This document shows, piece by piece, positions 37,200 to 45,859 of a stretch of DNA of 64,000 nucleotides. Origin of the DNA: Pseudomonadota bacterium (GTDB taxonomy: Bacteria > Pseudomonadota > Gammaproteobacteria > Xanthomonadales > Rhodanobacteraceae); assembly GCA_021827205.1 (NCBI GenBank), contig JAKAWV010000015.1, forward strand, positions 1 to 64,000. Reading direction: 5' to 3'. The translations under genes and the position numbers were made by a program. The first letter of the stretch is position 1, and the number at the start of each line of letters is the position of its first letter. The notes under the pieces were generated by a model that saw only the letters and a program-made list of their open reading frames with translations, was not told the origin of the DNA and made no database searches.

Positions 37200-38318
37200 T
37201 CAGCCTTGACACAGATCCTGCAGTGCCTTCGCATCCAGTGGCTGCGCATCGGCGCCGCAGCCGGGGCAGTGCGCATCGCGCGGCAGGGCCAGTTCGCGGA
37301 AGCGCATGGCCAGCGCGTCGAACAGCAGCAGACGGCCGATCAGCGGCGCGCCGAGATCCAGCAAGAGTTTCAGCGCCTCGGTGGCCTGCAGCAGACCGAT
37401 CACGCCGGGCAGCACGCCGAGCACGCCGGCCTCGGCGCAACTGGGCGCTTCGCCCGCGGCGGGCGGATACGGAAACAGGCAGCGATAACAGGGCGAGTCG
37501 GCGCGGCGCGGATCGAACACGCTGACCTGTCCGCTGTAGCGCTCGACCGCGCCGTAAATCATCGGCAGGCCGAGCCGCAGGCTGGCGGAACCGACCGCAT
37601 AGCGCGCGGCGAAATTGTCGGCGCTATCGATCAGCAGATCATGGCCGGCCAGCAATTGCGCGGCGTTGTCCGCGTTCAAGCGCACGGCATGCGTTTCGAT
37701 GTGCGTGCGCGGATTGAGCGCCTGCAGCGCGGCCGCCGCGGACGCGACCTTGGGCGTGCCCACGCGCGCATCGCTGTGCAGCACCTGGCGCTGCAGATTG
37801 GAGCGCTCGACCACGTCGTCATCGATCAGGCTCAGCGTGCCGACACCGGCCGCGGCCAGATACAGCGCGGCCGGCGACCCCAGGCCGCCAGCGCCAACCA
37901 CGGCCACGCGCGCCCTGGCCAGACGCGCCTGCCCGCGCACGCCGACCTCGGGCAGGCGCAGTTGCCGCGCATAGCGCTCGCGCGCATCGGCGTCGAGGTC
38001 ATCGCCCGCCATCGGCAAGCCGGCAGCGATCCACGCCTGCAAGCCGCCACTGATGGATTGCGCCGCGATGCCGCGCGCGCGCAAGGCCTGCGCCGCGCGT
38101 AGCGAGCGTTGCCCGACCGCGCAAATCAGCAGCAGCGGCGGCGCGCGCGGCGCGCGCGCCAGCCAGGCATCCAGTGCGTCGATATCCACACCCTGCGCGC
38201 CCTGCGCCATGCCGCCGGCGCGCTCGGCGGCGCTGCGGATATCCAGCAGCACGGCGCCCGCGGCCACGCTTGCGGCGGCGGCGGATGCGCAGATTTCAGG
38301 GTCGTCGTGTTGGCTCAT
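37200..38318 (-). CDS. moeB: MoeB/ThiF-type adenylyltransferase with N-terminal rhodanese domain
   Basis: This 372-aa protein has a rhodanese-like domain (about 5-105) with the loop Cys in LLLICAVGQRSLRAAQALR, followed by the MoeB/ThiF fold: ERYARQLRLPEVG, the nucleotide loop VVGAGGLGSPAALYLA, RSNLQRQVLH, the zinc pairs CYRCLFP and CPGCG, and the catalytic region CAEAGVLGVLPGVIG. It would activate the C-terminal glycine of MoaD/ThiS-type sulfur carriers. Rhodanese domains in MOCS3/MoeZ proteins are C-terminal; here it is N-terminal. It is last in the minus-strand core operon after der. Confidence 0.85.
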   Translation of the reverse strand: MSQHDDPEICASAAAASVAAGAVLLDIRSAAERAGGMAQGAQGVDIDALDAWLARAPRAPPLLLICAVGQRSLRAAQALRARGIAAQSISGGLQAWIAAGLPMAGDDLDADARERYARQLRLPEVGVRGQARLARARVAVVGAGGLGSPAALYLAAAGVGTLSLIDDDVVERSNLQRQVLHSDARVGTPKVASAAAALQALNPRTHIETHAVRLNADNAAQLLAGHDLLIDSADNFAARYAVGSASLRLGLPMIYGAVERYSGQVSVFDPRRADSPCYRCLFPYPPAAGEAPSCAEAGVLGVLPGVIGLLQATEALKLLLDLGAPLIGRLLLFDALAMRFRELALPRDAHCPGCGADAQPLDAKALQDLCQG

Positions 38319-38347
38319 GGCTCCGGCAGCCGCAGCAGCGGCCGTGC

Positions 38348-39748
38348 TCAGTGCTTGCCGCGCGAATGGCGGATCAGGCGCTGACGCTTGCGCAACTGGC
38401 TCTCGGTCAGCACGTTCTTGCGCCCGGCGAAAGGATTCTCGCCGTCGCGGAAATCGATGCGCAGCGGCGTGCCCACCAGCTTGTAGCGGCGCCGGAAAAA
38501 GTTTTCCAGGTACTTGCGGTAGGCCGGCGCCAGATGCGCCGTGCGCGAACCGTGGATGATGATGCTCGGCGGCGCGTTGCCGCCGGGATGCGCGAAGCGC
38601 AGCTTGGGCATGTGCCCGCGCACCAGCGGTGGTTGGTAAGCGCTGACCGCCTGCTCCAGCGTGCGCGTCAACGATGACGCGACCAGATCGGTGGTGGTCG
38701 AGGCATGCGCGCGCCGTACCGCGCGCATCAGTTCGCGCAGGCCCGAGCCGTGCAGTCCGGAGATGAACACCACCTGCGCCCAGGGCACGAAATCGAGGCG
38801 GCGCTCCAGGCCGCTCTTGCACTGCGTGCGCGCGTAACTGTCCATGCCGTCCCACTTGTTGGCGGCGATCACCAGCGCGCGCCCGGCCGCGAGCACGTGG
38901 CCGATCAGCGACAAATCCTGATCGGTGATGCCCTCGCCGGCGTCCAGCAGCAGCACCGCGACTTCGACTTGCTCCAGCGTGCCCAGTGTCTTGATGACGG
39001 AAAGCTTCTCCAGACCCTCGTCGACGCGCGCGCGGCGACGCACGCCGGCGGTGTCGACCAGCACGTAGCGTTGACCGTCGCGTTGCAGCGGCACGCGGAT
39101 CGAATCGCGCGTGGTACCGGCGGTCTGGGATACCACCAGACGCTCCTCGCCTAGCAGGCGATTGACCAGCGTGGACTTGCCGACGTTGGGGCGACCGAGC
39201 ATGGCCACGCGGATGGCGCCCGGGTCTTCATCCGGCTGTGCTTCGGCACTGTCCGGCGGCAGCCATTCCGCCAGCGCTTGCAGCAGGTCATCCAGTCCGC
39301 GCGAATGCGATGCCGCCATCGGCAATACGCGGCTGGCGCCCAGCGCGGCGAATTCGGCCAGCGCGGTTGCCACATCCAGGCCGTCGGTCTTGTTCACCGC
39401 CAGCAAGAGCGGCTTGCCGCAGCGGCGCAGCTCGTCGAGGATGCTGCGATCCTGCGGCATCAAGCCGTCGCGCGCGTCGACCATGAACACCACGGCCGCG
39501 GACTCGGCGATGGCGCGGCGTACCTGACGCGCGGCGGCGATCGAGAGATCGTCGATTTCGACGCCGCTGAGGCCGCCGGTGTCGATCACCACGAACGGGC
39601 GCTCGCCACGCCGACACACGCCGTAGTGGCGATCGCGGGTCACCCCGGGCAGATCCGCGACCAAGGCGTCGCGGCTGCCGGTCAGCACGTTGAACAGCGT
39701 GGATTTGCCGACGTTAGGACGTCCGACCAGGGCAACGACGGGGAGCAT
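38348..39748 (-). CDS. der: Ribosome assembly GTPase Der (EngA)
   Basis: This 466-aa protein has two tandem GTPase domains, each with GRPNVGKSTL (residues 8-17 and about 187-196), DTGG/DTAG switch motifs, NKTD and NKWD specificity motifs, and a C-terminal KH-like domain (about 360-440). Der is essential for 50S assembly. It follows bamB as in most gammaproteobacteria. The length and motifs are normal. Confidence 0.97.
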   Translation of the reverse strand: MLPVVALVGRPNVGKSTLFNVLTGSRDALVADLPGVTRDRHYGVCRRGERPFVVIDTGGLSGVEIDDLSIAAARQVRRAIAESAAVVFMVDARDGLMPQDRSILDELRRCGKPLLLAVNKTDGLDVATALAEFAALGASRVLPMAASHSRGLDDLLQALAEWLPPDSAEAQPDEDPGAIRVAMLGRPNVGKSTLVNRLLGEERLVVSQTAGTTRDSIRVPLQRDGQRYVLVDTAGVRRRARVDEGLEKLSVIKTLGTLEQVEVAVLLLDAGEGITDQDLSLIGHVLAAGRALVIAANKWDGMDSYARTQCKSGLERRLDFVPWAQVVFISGLHGSGLRELMRAVRRAHASTTTDLVASSLTRTLEQAVSAYQPPLVRGHMPKLRFAHPGGNAPPSIIIHGSRTAHLAPAYRKYLENFFRRRYKLVGTPLRIDFRDGENPFAGRKNVLTESQLRKRQRLIRHSRGKH

Positions 39749-39760
39749 GGGCGGGTGACA

Positions 39761-40960
39761 TCAGCCGCCGGAGACGCGATAGGCGGTGATGCTGCCGTCG
39801 TCGCCCTCGATCAGAGCGATGTCACCGGCGATCAGCGGCCGCGCGACGATGGCCGAACCGGCCGGATGTTCCTTCGCCACCAGTTCGCCGTTGGCCAGAT
39901 CCAGCCAGTAGACGTAGCCCTGCAAATCGCCGATGACGATGTACTTGTCCATCTGCACGGCGGGTGCGGAGAGCCAGCGCCACTCCAGCTTGCCCTGCTT
40001 CCACAGATCGCCGCCGTTGCTGGCGTCCAGCGCCCAGATATTGGAGGCATCGTCCACCGCGACCACCTTGCCGGCACCTTCGTCGACACCGGTGTAACCG
40101 GACAACGGCCGGCTCCACAGCGTGCGTCCGTTGGCCGGGTCCACGGCCATCACGTTGCCGTGATAGGCATCGACATAAAGTTTGCCGTTGGCGAACACCA
40201 GGCGGCCATCCGAGTCGTCGATGCGCTCGATGTCGGTGCGGCCCTCGCCGCTGGCGATGGGCACGCTCCACAGGGTGCTGCCGTCGGCCTGCGACAGCGC
40301 CACCAGCTTGCCGTTGTCGCTGCCGAAGAACACCGCGCCGTTGACCGCCAGCAGCGTGCCGTTGCCGCGCAGGCTGAGCGCGGGCACATCACCGCGGTCG
40401 TACAACCACAACTGCTTGCCGGTCTGTTCGTCGAACGCGAACACGTGGCCGTCGTTGCTGCGCACGAATACCTTGCCGCCGGCGATGGCCGGGGCGCTGA
40501 TCACCTCGGAGCTGGCCTGCGCACGCCACAATTCCTTGCCGGTCTTGGCCTCGAAGGCATACACGCCGCCTTTCTGCGTGCCGACGAACAGCATGCCGTC
40601 GGCCACGCTGGGACCACCCGCGAAGTGATCATGCTCACGACCCTTGAACAAGCCGAACGGGTGCCAGCCACTGCCGCTGGAGTGCGACCACACGGTGGCG
40701 CCGCTGTCCAGCTTCCACGCCGCCAGGCTGCCGTTGGTGCTGGCGGCATAGACCACACCGGCCGACACCGCCGCGCGCAAACGCACGCCACTGCGCCCGG
40801 CGCCATCGCCGATGCCGTGATTCCACAGTGGCTTGACCCCCAGCGTGGCCGTGAACCGCGGCACCGGTTTGGGGGGATGGATGTTGTCCTTGCTTTTGAA
40901 CAGCCCGCAGCCGCCGACCACGAGGGTCGCGGCGAGCAACACGATAAGACCACGTTTCAT
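39761..40960 (-). CDS. bamB: Outer-membrane assembly lipoprotein BamB
   Basis: This 399-aa lipoprotein (MKRGLIVLLAATLVVGGCG, lipidated Cys at about 18) is followed by eight PQQ-type propeller blades (for example VYAASTNGSLAAWKLDSG, VYAFEAKTGKELWRA). It is a subunit of the BAM complex that folds outer-membrane proteins. ATG 40960 is preferred over the TTG one codon upstream. It is four nucleotides downstream of yfgM and just ahead of der. Confidence 0.95.
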   Translation of the reverse strand: MKRGLIVLLAATLVVGGCGLFKSKDNIHPPKPVPRFTATLGVKPLWNHGIGDGAGRSGVRLRAAVSAGVVYAASTNGSLAAWKLDSGATVWSHSSGSGWHPFGLFKGREHDHFAGGPSVADGMLFVGTQKGGVYAFEAKTGKELWRAQASSEVISAPAIAGGKVFVRSNDGHVFAFDEQTGKQLWLYDRGDVPALSLRGNGTLLAVNGAVFFGSDNGKLVALSQADGSTLWSVPIASGEGRTDIERIDDSDGRLVFANGKLYVDAYHGNVMAVDPANGRTLWSRPLSGYTGVDEGAGKVVAVDDASNIWALDASNGGDLWKQGKLEWRWLSAPAVQMDKYIVIGDLQGYVYWLDLANGELVAKEHPAGSAIVARPLIAGDIALIEGDDGSITAYRVSGG

Positions 40961-40964
40961 CAAT

Positions 40965-41606
40965 TCACTTCCCGGCGATGGCGAGATTGTCGAGCTTGAG
41001 TTGCAGCAGGCCGCGCTGCGGCGCGTCGGGCTTCATGTCAGCCAATGCTTGTGCGTAGGCGCTGTGCGCGGCGGCCTGATTGCCCTGCGCCAGATGGGCG
41101 TCGCCCTGCAACATGGCGACCTCGCTGCGGTAGTCATGCGCATCGACTTTCTGCAGCGTGGCCAAGGCGGCGGCAGGTTGCCGCAGAGCCAGTTGCACGC
41201 GCGCCAGACGCACCAGCATCAGGCCTTGCAGCGGCTTGTCCGGGCTGTGCGCGGCGGCCCATTGCAGCGAGCTCGCGGCGGCCTTGTAGTCCCCAGCCTT
41301 GACCTCGCGCGCGGCCTTGAGGCTCATCGCCAGCGTGGCGTAGACGTTGCCGGGGAAGTCGCGCGTCAGCACCGCGGTCGCGGCGTCGGCTTGCGTGGTG
41401 TCGCCGTTGGCAATCGCGGCAGTGACCAGGTCGTACTGTTGCGCGGCCTCCATGTCGAGTCCGGCACGGTGCGATTTCCACCACTGCCAGCCGAAGATCA
41501 GCGCCAGTCCGAGGGCAATGCCGAGGGCGATCGAGGCCCAGTTGTTGGCCAGCCACTGGCGAACGCGTTCACCTTGTTCGTAATCGTCGTAGACGTCGAG
41601 TGCCAT
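40965..41606 (-). CDS. yfgM: YfgM, ancillary SecYEG/periplasmic chaperone TPR protein
   Basis: This 213-aa protein has a cytoplasmic start (MALDVYDDYEQGERVRQWLANN), one membrane span (about 24-42) and TPR-like helices in the periplasm. In E. coli YfgM sits at the Sec translocon and hands proteins to periplasmic chaperones. Context (upstream of bamB) and size agree. Confidence 0.92.
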   Translation of the reverse strand: MALDVYDDYEQGERVRQWLANNWASIALGIALGLALIFGWQWWKSHRAGLDMEAAQQYDLVTAAIANGDTTQADAATAVLTRDFPGNVYATLAMSLKAAREVKAGDYKAAASSLQWAAAHSPDKPLQGLMLVRLARVQLALRQPAAALATLQKVDAHDYRSEVAMLQGDAHLAQGNQAAAHSAYAQALADMKPDAPQRGLLQLKLDNLAIAGK

Positions 41607-41678
41607 GCCTTGGTCCGGTCATCGCGGCGCGCAGGGAGCGCGCGTCGCAAAGGCCGGGAGGATAACCGAAAAGCGCGT

Positions 41679-42593
41679 TCAGGCGTGGCCCGGAGCCGAC
41701 CCGATGCTGAAGCGCGCGACATTGCTGGCGCTGATGTCATCGAGCGCGAACGGCTTGCCGTCGACGGTGACGCTGACCGCGGCGGCGTTGCCGATCAGCA
41801 CCTGCAGCGGCGCGGTGTCCTGCCAGGAGTAGGTGCCGGGCTGCAGCAGCGCATATTCGAGGCGCTTACCGTCGGCGTCGGTCACTTGGACCCAGCTCGG
41901 CGCGCTGAGCGTGAGCGCCAGGGTATGCGCACCGGTCACCGCTGGCGCAGGTGCGGGGGGGGTGGTTTCAACATCGCCGGAAATGAACGGCGTCATGGTG
42001 GCCAGCAGCGGCTGTTGCGACTGCGGCTGCGCCGCAACGGGCGGAGGAATCACCGCCGCGCCCGGAATGTGCGCCGCACGCGCCGCGCCGAGACGCGGCA
42101 CCACCGGCACCGGCGCGAAATCGATGGCCTGCAGGCGCGCACCACTGCGCGTGCTTTCGCTGTGCATGACAAACCACACGATGGGCGCGGCGATCGCCAC
42201 GGTCAGCACGATATAGCTGCCGGCGCGCAAATAGCGCTCGACGACGTAGCGGCTGCTGGGCATGCGCCCGCTGGCCAGCAGCGCCGGCGGCGCCGCGGGG
42301 GCAAGTCGGCGCACGTAGTCATCGAGCGTGGCGCGGTCGATGTCCAGCAAGGTGCCATACGCGCGCAAATGGCCACGCAGAAACACGCCGCTGTCGAGCG
42401 GGCTGAGCGTGCCCGCTTCCAGCCGCCGCAGCACTTGGCTGGGCATCGACAGGCGCTCGGCGCACTGCGCCAAGCTCAGGCCGCGACGCTGACGCGCGGC
42501 CGCCAATTCGGCGCCAATACGCAGTACCTCGGCGGGATCGACGATAATCGCGGGGGCATTGAATACCGTCGGATGGTTCATGGCCGGGCTCAT
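41679..42593 (-). CDS. rodZ: Cytoskeletal/cell-shape protein RodZ
   Basis: This protein of about 304 aa has an N-terminal Xre-like helix-turn-helix (GAELAAARQRRGLSLAQCAERL, about 26-47, then VLRRLEAG), a membrane span (about 140-160), a Pro/Ala-rich periplasmic linker and a C-terminal DUF4115 beta domain (SWVQVTDADGKRLEY). RodZ anchors MreB to the membrane. The start at 42593 is two nucleotides after the pilF stop; ATG 42581 is the alternative. Confidence 0.9.
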   Translation of the reverse strand: MSPAMNHPTVFNAPAIIVDPAEVLRIGAELAAARQRRGLSLAQCAERLSMPSQVLRRLEAGTLSPLDSGVFLRGHLRAYGTLLDIDRATLDDYVRRLAPAAPPALLASGRMPSSRYVVERYLRAGSYIVLTVAIAAPIVWFVMHSESTRSGARLQAIDFAPVPVVPRLGAARAAHIPGAAVIPPPVAAQPQSQQPLLATMTPFISGDVETTPPAPAPAVTGAHTLALTLSAPSWVQVTDADGKRLEYALLQPGTYSWQDTAPLQVLIGNAAAVSVTVDGKPFALDDISASNVARFSIGSAPGHA

Positions 42594-42595
42594 GG

Positions 42596-43363
42596 CTATG
42601 ACCCGGTGCCCAGGCTCTTGGCCTGCGGCGAGTCGGGAAACTGCTCGATCAGGCGTTGGCGATAGGACTTCGCCGCAGTCACGTCGCCCAGCTTGGTTTC
42701 GATCTCGTAGCCCAGCTTGAGCGTTTCCGGACCGGCCGGACCCAGCGATTCCAGACGCTGCAAATACGCGCTGGCGCGGAACGCGTTGTTCTGCAGATAC
42801 CAGACACGCGCCGACTGGTACAAAGCCTCGGGGAACTTGGGATCGATGCTCAGCGCGTCGTGAAATTGCTTCTCGGCCTCGGCCAGCTTGTTGATCTTGA
42901 TCAGACACACGCCGGCGTTGGTGTAGGCCGCGTAAGGCGTCTGGTAGAACGGATCCTTGGCGGCGCGCGCGAAATACTGCAGCGATTGCTCGACCTTGCC
43001 GGTACGGCACAAAAACGCGCCGAGGTTGTTGTTGGCCGAGCCGTTCTTGGGCTCCAGATCAATCACGCGGCGATACTGGTGCTCGGCGTTGCCATACTCG
43101 CCGATGCGCTCGTACAGCACCGCCAGCACGGTGTGCGCGGGCACATAGCTGTCGTCGAACTTGAGCGCCAGTTGCAGTTTGGCCAGCGCGCCCTTGAGGT
43201 TGCCGCGCTGCATGTAGGCTTCGCCGAGCTGGGTGTGGATCTGCGCCGCTTCGAGTGCCTTGTTCGCGGAACTCGTATGCAGGTTATCGTTGTTGCTGGC
43301 ACAGCCGCCCAGCACCAGCAGCCCTGCTGCCAGCAGTACCGGTAGAAATTTTTCAAGCCGCAT
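42596..43363 (-). CDS. pilF: Type IV pilus biogenesis lipoprotein PilF/PilW
   Basis: This 255-aa lipoprotein ([10 protein letters not shown], lipobox Cys at about 21) has six TPR motifs. PilF is the pilotin that brings the PilQ secretin to the outer membrane. Its start overlaps the 3' end of rlmN by 11 nt, as in Xanthomonas and Pseudomonas. ATG 43363 (MRLEKFLP) was chosen because it directly precedes the signal peptide. Confidence 0.92.
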   Translation of the reverse strand: MRLEKFLPVLLAAGLLVLGGCASNNDNLHTSSANKALEAAQIHTQLGEAYMQRGNLKGALAKLQLALKFDDSYVPAHTVLAVLYERIGEYGNAEHQYRRVIDLEPKNGSANNNLGAFLCRTGKVEQSLQYFARAAKDPFYQTPYAAYTNAGVCLIKINKLAEAEKQFHDALSIDPKFPEALYQSARVWYLQNNAFRASAYLQRLESLGPAGPETLKLGYEIETKLGDVTAAKSYRQRLIEQFPDSPQAKSLGTGS

Positions 43364-44465
43364 GCGTGACGCCCTCCTCGATACGCTTGCGAAACTCGGC
43401 CGCACGTCGCGTGCGGTCGAGCACCTGACCTTTCAGTTGCCCGCAGGCCGCGTCGATGTCCTCACCGCGCGTGCGCCGCACCATGGCCATCACCCCGGCC
43501 TGCATCAGGATGCTCTGGAACGCGGCGATCACTTCCGGCCTGGAGCGCGCATAGCGCGTGCCGGGAAACGGATTGAACGGAATCAGATTGACCTTGCCCG
43601 GCAAACGCCGCATCAGCTTGATCAACTGGCGCGCATGCTCGGGATGGTCGTTGACGCCGTCCATCATGGTGTATTCGAAGGTGATGCTGCTGCGCGGCTT
43701 GCGCGCGGCATAACGCGCGCAGGCGTCAAGCAACTCGGTGATCGGATATTTGCGATTGAGCGGCACCAGTTCGGTGCGCAGTTCGTCGTTGGGCGCGTGC
43801 AGCGACACGGCCAGGCTGACATCGCTGACCTCGCCCAACCGGTCGATCATCGGCACCAGTCCGGCGGTGGACAGCGTGACGCGCTTGCTGGCCAAACCGA
43901 AGCCGAGGTCGTCGCGCATCACGTCCATGGCGCGCACCACGTTGTCGAAGTTCAGCAGCGGCTCGCCCATGCCCATCATCACCACGTTGGTGATACGGCG
44001 CTGCTGGTGCGGCACGTTACCCAACGCCCGCGCGGCCACCCACACCTGGCCGATGATTTCGCTGGCGTCCAGGTTGCGATTGAAGCCCTGCGCCGCGGTC
44101 GAGCAGAAGCTGCAATTGAGTCCACAGCCCACTTGCGAGGACACGCAAAGCGTGCCGCGCGTGGGCTCGGGGATGTACACCGCCTCGATCGCGTTGCGGC
44201 TGTCGGTGCCCAGCAGCCATTTGCGCGTGCCGTCGCTGCTGTGCTGATCGAGCAGCGCGGTCGGCGGCGTCACTTCGGCCACCTCCAGCAGCTTGTCGCG
44301 CAGGCCACGGCCGAGATCGGTCATCAGGGTGAAATCGGTGATGCGCTGGTGGTAGATCCACTTCATCACCTGATCGGCGCGAAAGGGTTTCTCGCCGATC
44401 TGCGCGAAATACCCGCGCAGCCCGTTGCGATCGAAGCCCAGCAGATTGACGCGCGCCGTGTTCAC
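43353..44465 (-). CDS. rlmN: Dual-specificity rRNA/tRNA adenine-C2 methyltransferase RlmN
   Basis: This 370-aa radical-SAM enzyme methylates A2503 of 23S rRNA and A37 of some tRNAs. The N-terminal domain ([31 protein letters not shown]) is followed by the substrate Cys region ([12 protein letters not shown]), the cluster motif CGLNCSFC and the C-terminal methyl-carrying Cys in [11 protein letters not shown]. The GTG at 44465 overlaps the ndk stop by GTGA. A larger open frame reaches 44969 but only antisense or shadow sequence supports it. Confidence 0.95.
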   Translation of the reverse strand: MNTARVNLLGFDRNGLRGYFAQIGEKPFRADQVMKWIYHQRITDFTLMTDLGRGLRDKLLEVAEVTPPTALLDQHSSDGTRKWLLGTDSRNAIEAVYIPEPTRGTLCVSSQVGCGLNCSFCSTAAQGFNRNLDASEIIGQVWVAARALGNVPHQQRRITNVVMMGMGEPLLNFDNVVRAMDVMRDDLGFGLASKRVTLSTAGLVPMIDRLGEVSDVSLAVSLHAPNDELRTELVPLNRKYPITELLDACARYAARKPRSSITFEYTMMDGVNDHPEHARQLIKLMRRLPGKVNLIPFNPFPGTRYARSRPEVIAAFQSILMQAGVMAMVRRTRGEDIDAACGQLKGQVLDRTRRAAEFRKRIEEGVTHAA

Positions 44466-44899
44466 CAGGGCATCATGCGCGCGCACAAGTCCGCGCCGGC
44501 GAAGAAATACGCGATCTCGACCGCCGCGGTCGCCGCGGCATCGGAACCGTGCACGGCATTGGCGTCGATGCTGTCGGCGAAATCGGCGCGGATGGTGCCC
44601 GGCGCGGCCTTCTTCGGATCGGTAGCCCCCATGAGATCGCGGTGTTTCTGCACCGCACTCTCGCCTTCCAGCACCTGGATCATCACCGGACCGGAGATCA
44701 TGAACTCGACCAGCGCCTTGAAGAACGGACGCTCGCGATGCACCGCGTAAAAGCCCTCGGCCTCGGCGCGCGACAATTGGCGCATGCGCGCGGCAATCAC
44801 GCGCAGACCGGCCTGCTCGAAGCGCTGGTAGATGGCGCCGATGACGTTCTTGGCGACGGCATCGGGCTTGATGATGGACAACGTGCGCTCCAGCGCCAT
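44462..44899 (-). CDS. ndk: Nucleoside diphosphate kinase
   Basis: This 145-aa protein ([15 protein letters not shown]) has the active-site histidine in [13 protein letters not shown]. It transfers phosphate between nucleoside triphosphates and diphosphates. It is the first gene of the ndk-rlmN-pilF-rodZ run. The length is typical. Confidence 0.97.
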   Translation of the reverse strand: MALERTLSIIKPDAVAKNVIGAIYQRFEQAGLRVIAARMRQLSRAEAEGFYAVHRERPFFKALVEFMISGPVMIQVLEGESAVQKHRDLMGATDPKKAAPGTIRADFADSIDANAVHGSDAAATAAVEIAYFFAGADLCARMMPW

Positions 44900-45082
44900 G
44901 TAGCGACCTCGATGGATAAGTGCAGGGCGGCGTCAGCCATGCTGCGCCGAAATTAGCCGGAAATTCCACCCCGGTTAGGGGCTTAAGTCACAAATTGTTG
45001 ACTTTTTCGAGCTTTGGGGCAAGTCCCATGGCGTAATTTCAGCGGCTGCCCGAGCGCGCCCTGAACGCCTTATGCGCATCGA

Positions 45083-45112
45083 TTGACCCCGCCGCCGCGG
45101 CGCGCCTATCCT
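45083..45112 (+). promoter_or_regulatory. Sigma-70 promoter of the TetR gene
   Basis: TTGACC (45083-45088) and TATCCT (45107-45112) are separated by 18 bp. The operator at 45113-45128 follows at once, covering the start point. Confidence 0.6.
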
Positions 45113-45128
45113 TCAAACGTTCGTTTGA
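45113..45128. promoter_or_regulatory. PsrA-like palindromic operator
   Basis: TCAAACGTTCGTTTGA is a near-perfect palindrome matching the published PsrA/FadR-type pattern CAAAC-N4-GTTTG. It overlaps the transcription start region of the TetR gene, which predicts autorepression. Confidence 0.7.
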
Positions 45129-45141
45129 TTCAGAGGTCGGC

Positions 45142-45762
45142 TTGAGCGCTTCGCAGTTTTCCACCAAGCAACGCATTCTGGGCGCCGCCGAGGCGCTGTT
45201 CGCGCAGCATGGCTTTGCCGGCGCGTCGTTGCGCCAGGTGACCACGGCGGCCAACGTCAATCTGGCCGCGGTCAATTATCACTTTGGCTCCAAGGACAAT
45301 CTCATCGAGGCCGTGTTCCGGCGCCGCCTCGATGCACTCAACGCGCGGCGCCACGCCGCGCTGGCCAAGGTCGAGAGCAAGCCCGATGCCACCCTGGAGG
45401 ACGCGCTGGATGCGTTCATCCGCCCGGCGCTGGAACTGGCGCTGGACCGCCGCGGCGGCGCCGCGTTCATGCGCATGCTGGCGCGTGCCTACGCCGAACA
45501 CGACGAGCGCCTGCGCCGTTTCCTCTCCGACAACTACGGCCACGTGCTGCGCGAGTTCGCGGTGGTGTTCCATCGCAAACTGCCGGGACTGACCAAGGAT
45601 GAGTTGTACTGGCGTCTGGATCTCGTCGCCGGCGCGCTCACCTACACCATGGCCGATTTCGGCCTGATCAAGCGCCGTGCCGGCACCAGCGAGACCGCGC
45701 ACCGCGAGTACACCATCGAGCATTTGCTGCGCTTCGCCGCAGCCGGCCTGCGCGCGCCCTGA
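45142..45762 (+). CDS. TetR-family regulator, PsrA/fatty-acid type
   Basis: This 206-aa protein has an N-terminal TetR helix-turn-helix (TKQRILGAAEALFAQHGFAG, then VTTAANVNLAAVNYHFGSKDNL) and an all-helical ligand domain. The TTG start is preceded by AGAGG. The nearby operator and the beta-oxidation genes immediately downstream (45860-49442) suggest it is a PsrA-like sensor of long-chain fatty acids or acyl-CoA. No equally good operator is visible before 45860, so the fad genes may be read through from the regulator promoter. Confidence 0.82.
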   Translation: MSASQFSTKQRILGAAEALFAQHGFAGASLRQVTTAANVNLAAVNYHFGSKDNLIEAVFRRRLDALNARRHAALAKVESKPDATLEDALDAFIRPALELALDRRGGAAFMRMLARAYAEHDERLRRFLSDNYGHVLREFAVVFHRKLPGLTKDELYWRLDLVAGALTYTMADFGLIKRRAGTSETAHREYTIEHLLRFAAAGLRAP

Positions 45763-45859
45763 GCGGCGTTCTGCGCGACGCGCGGTCTGCACCGCGCGTC
45801 GCCAAATGCCGCCGCGCGCGCGCAGTCAAAAGACTTTTCAAAAACCAGGAGTCGTCCCC

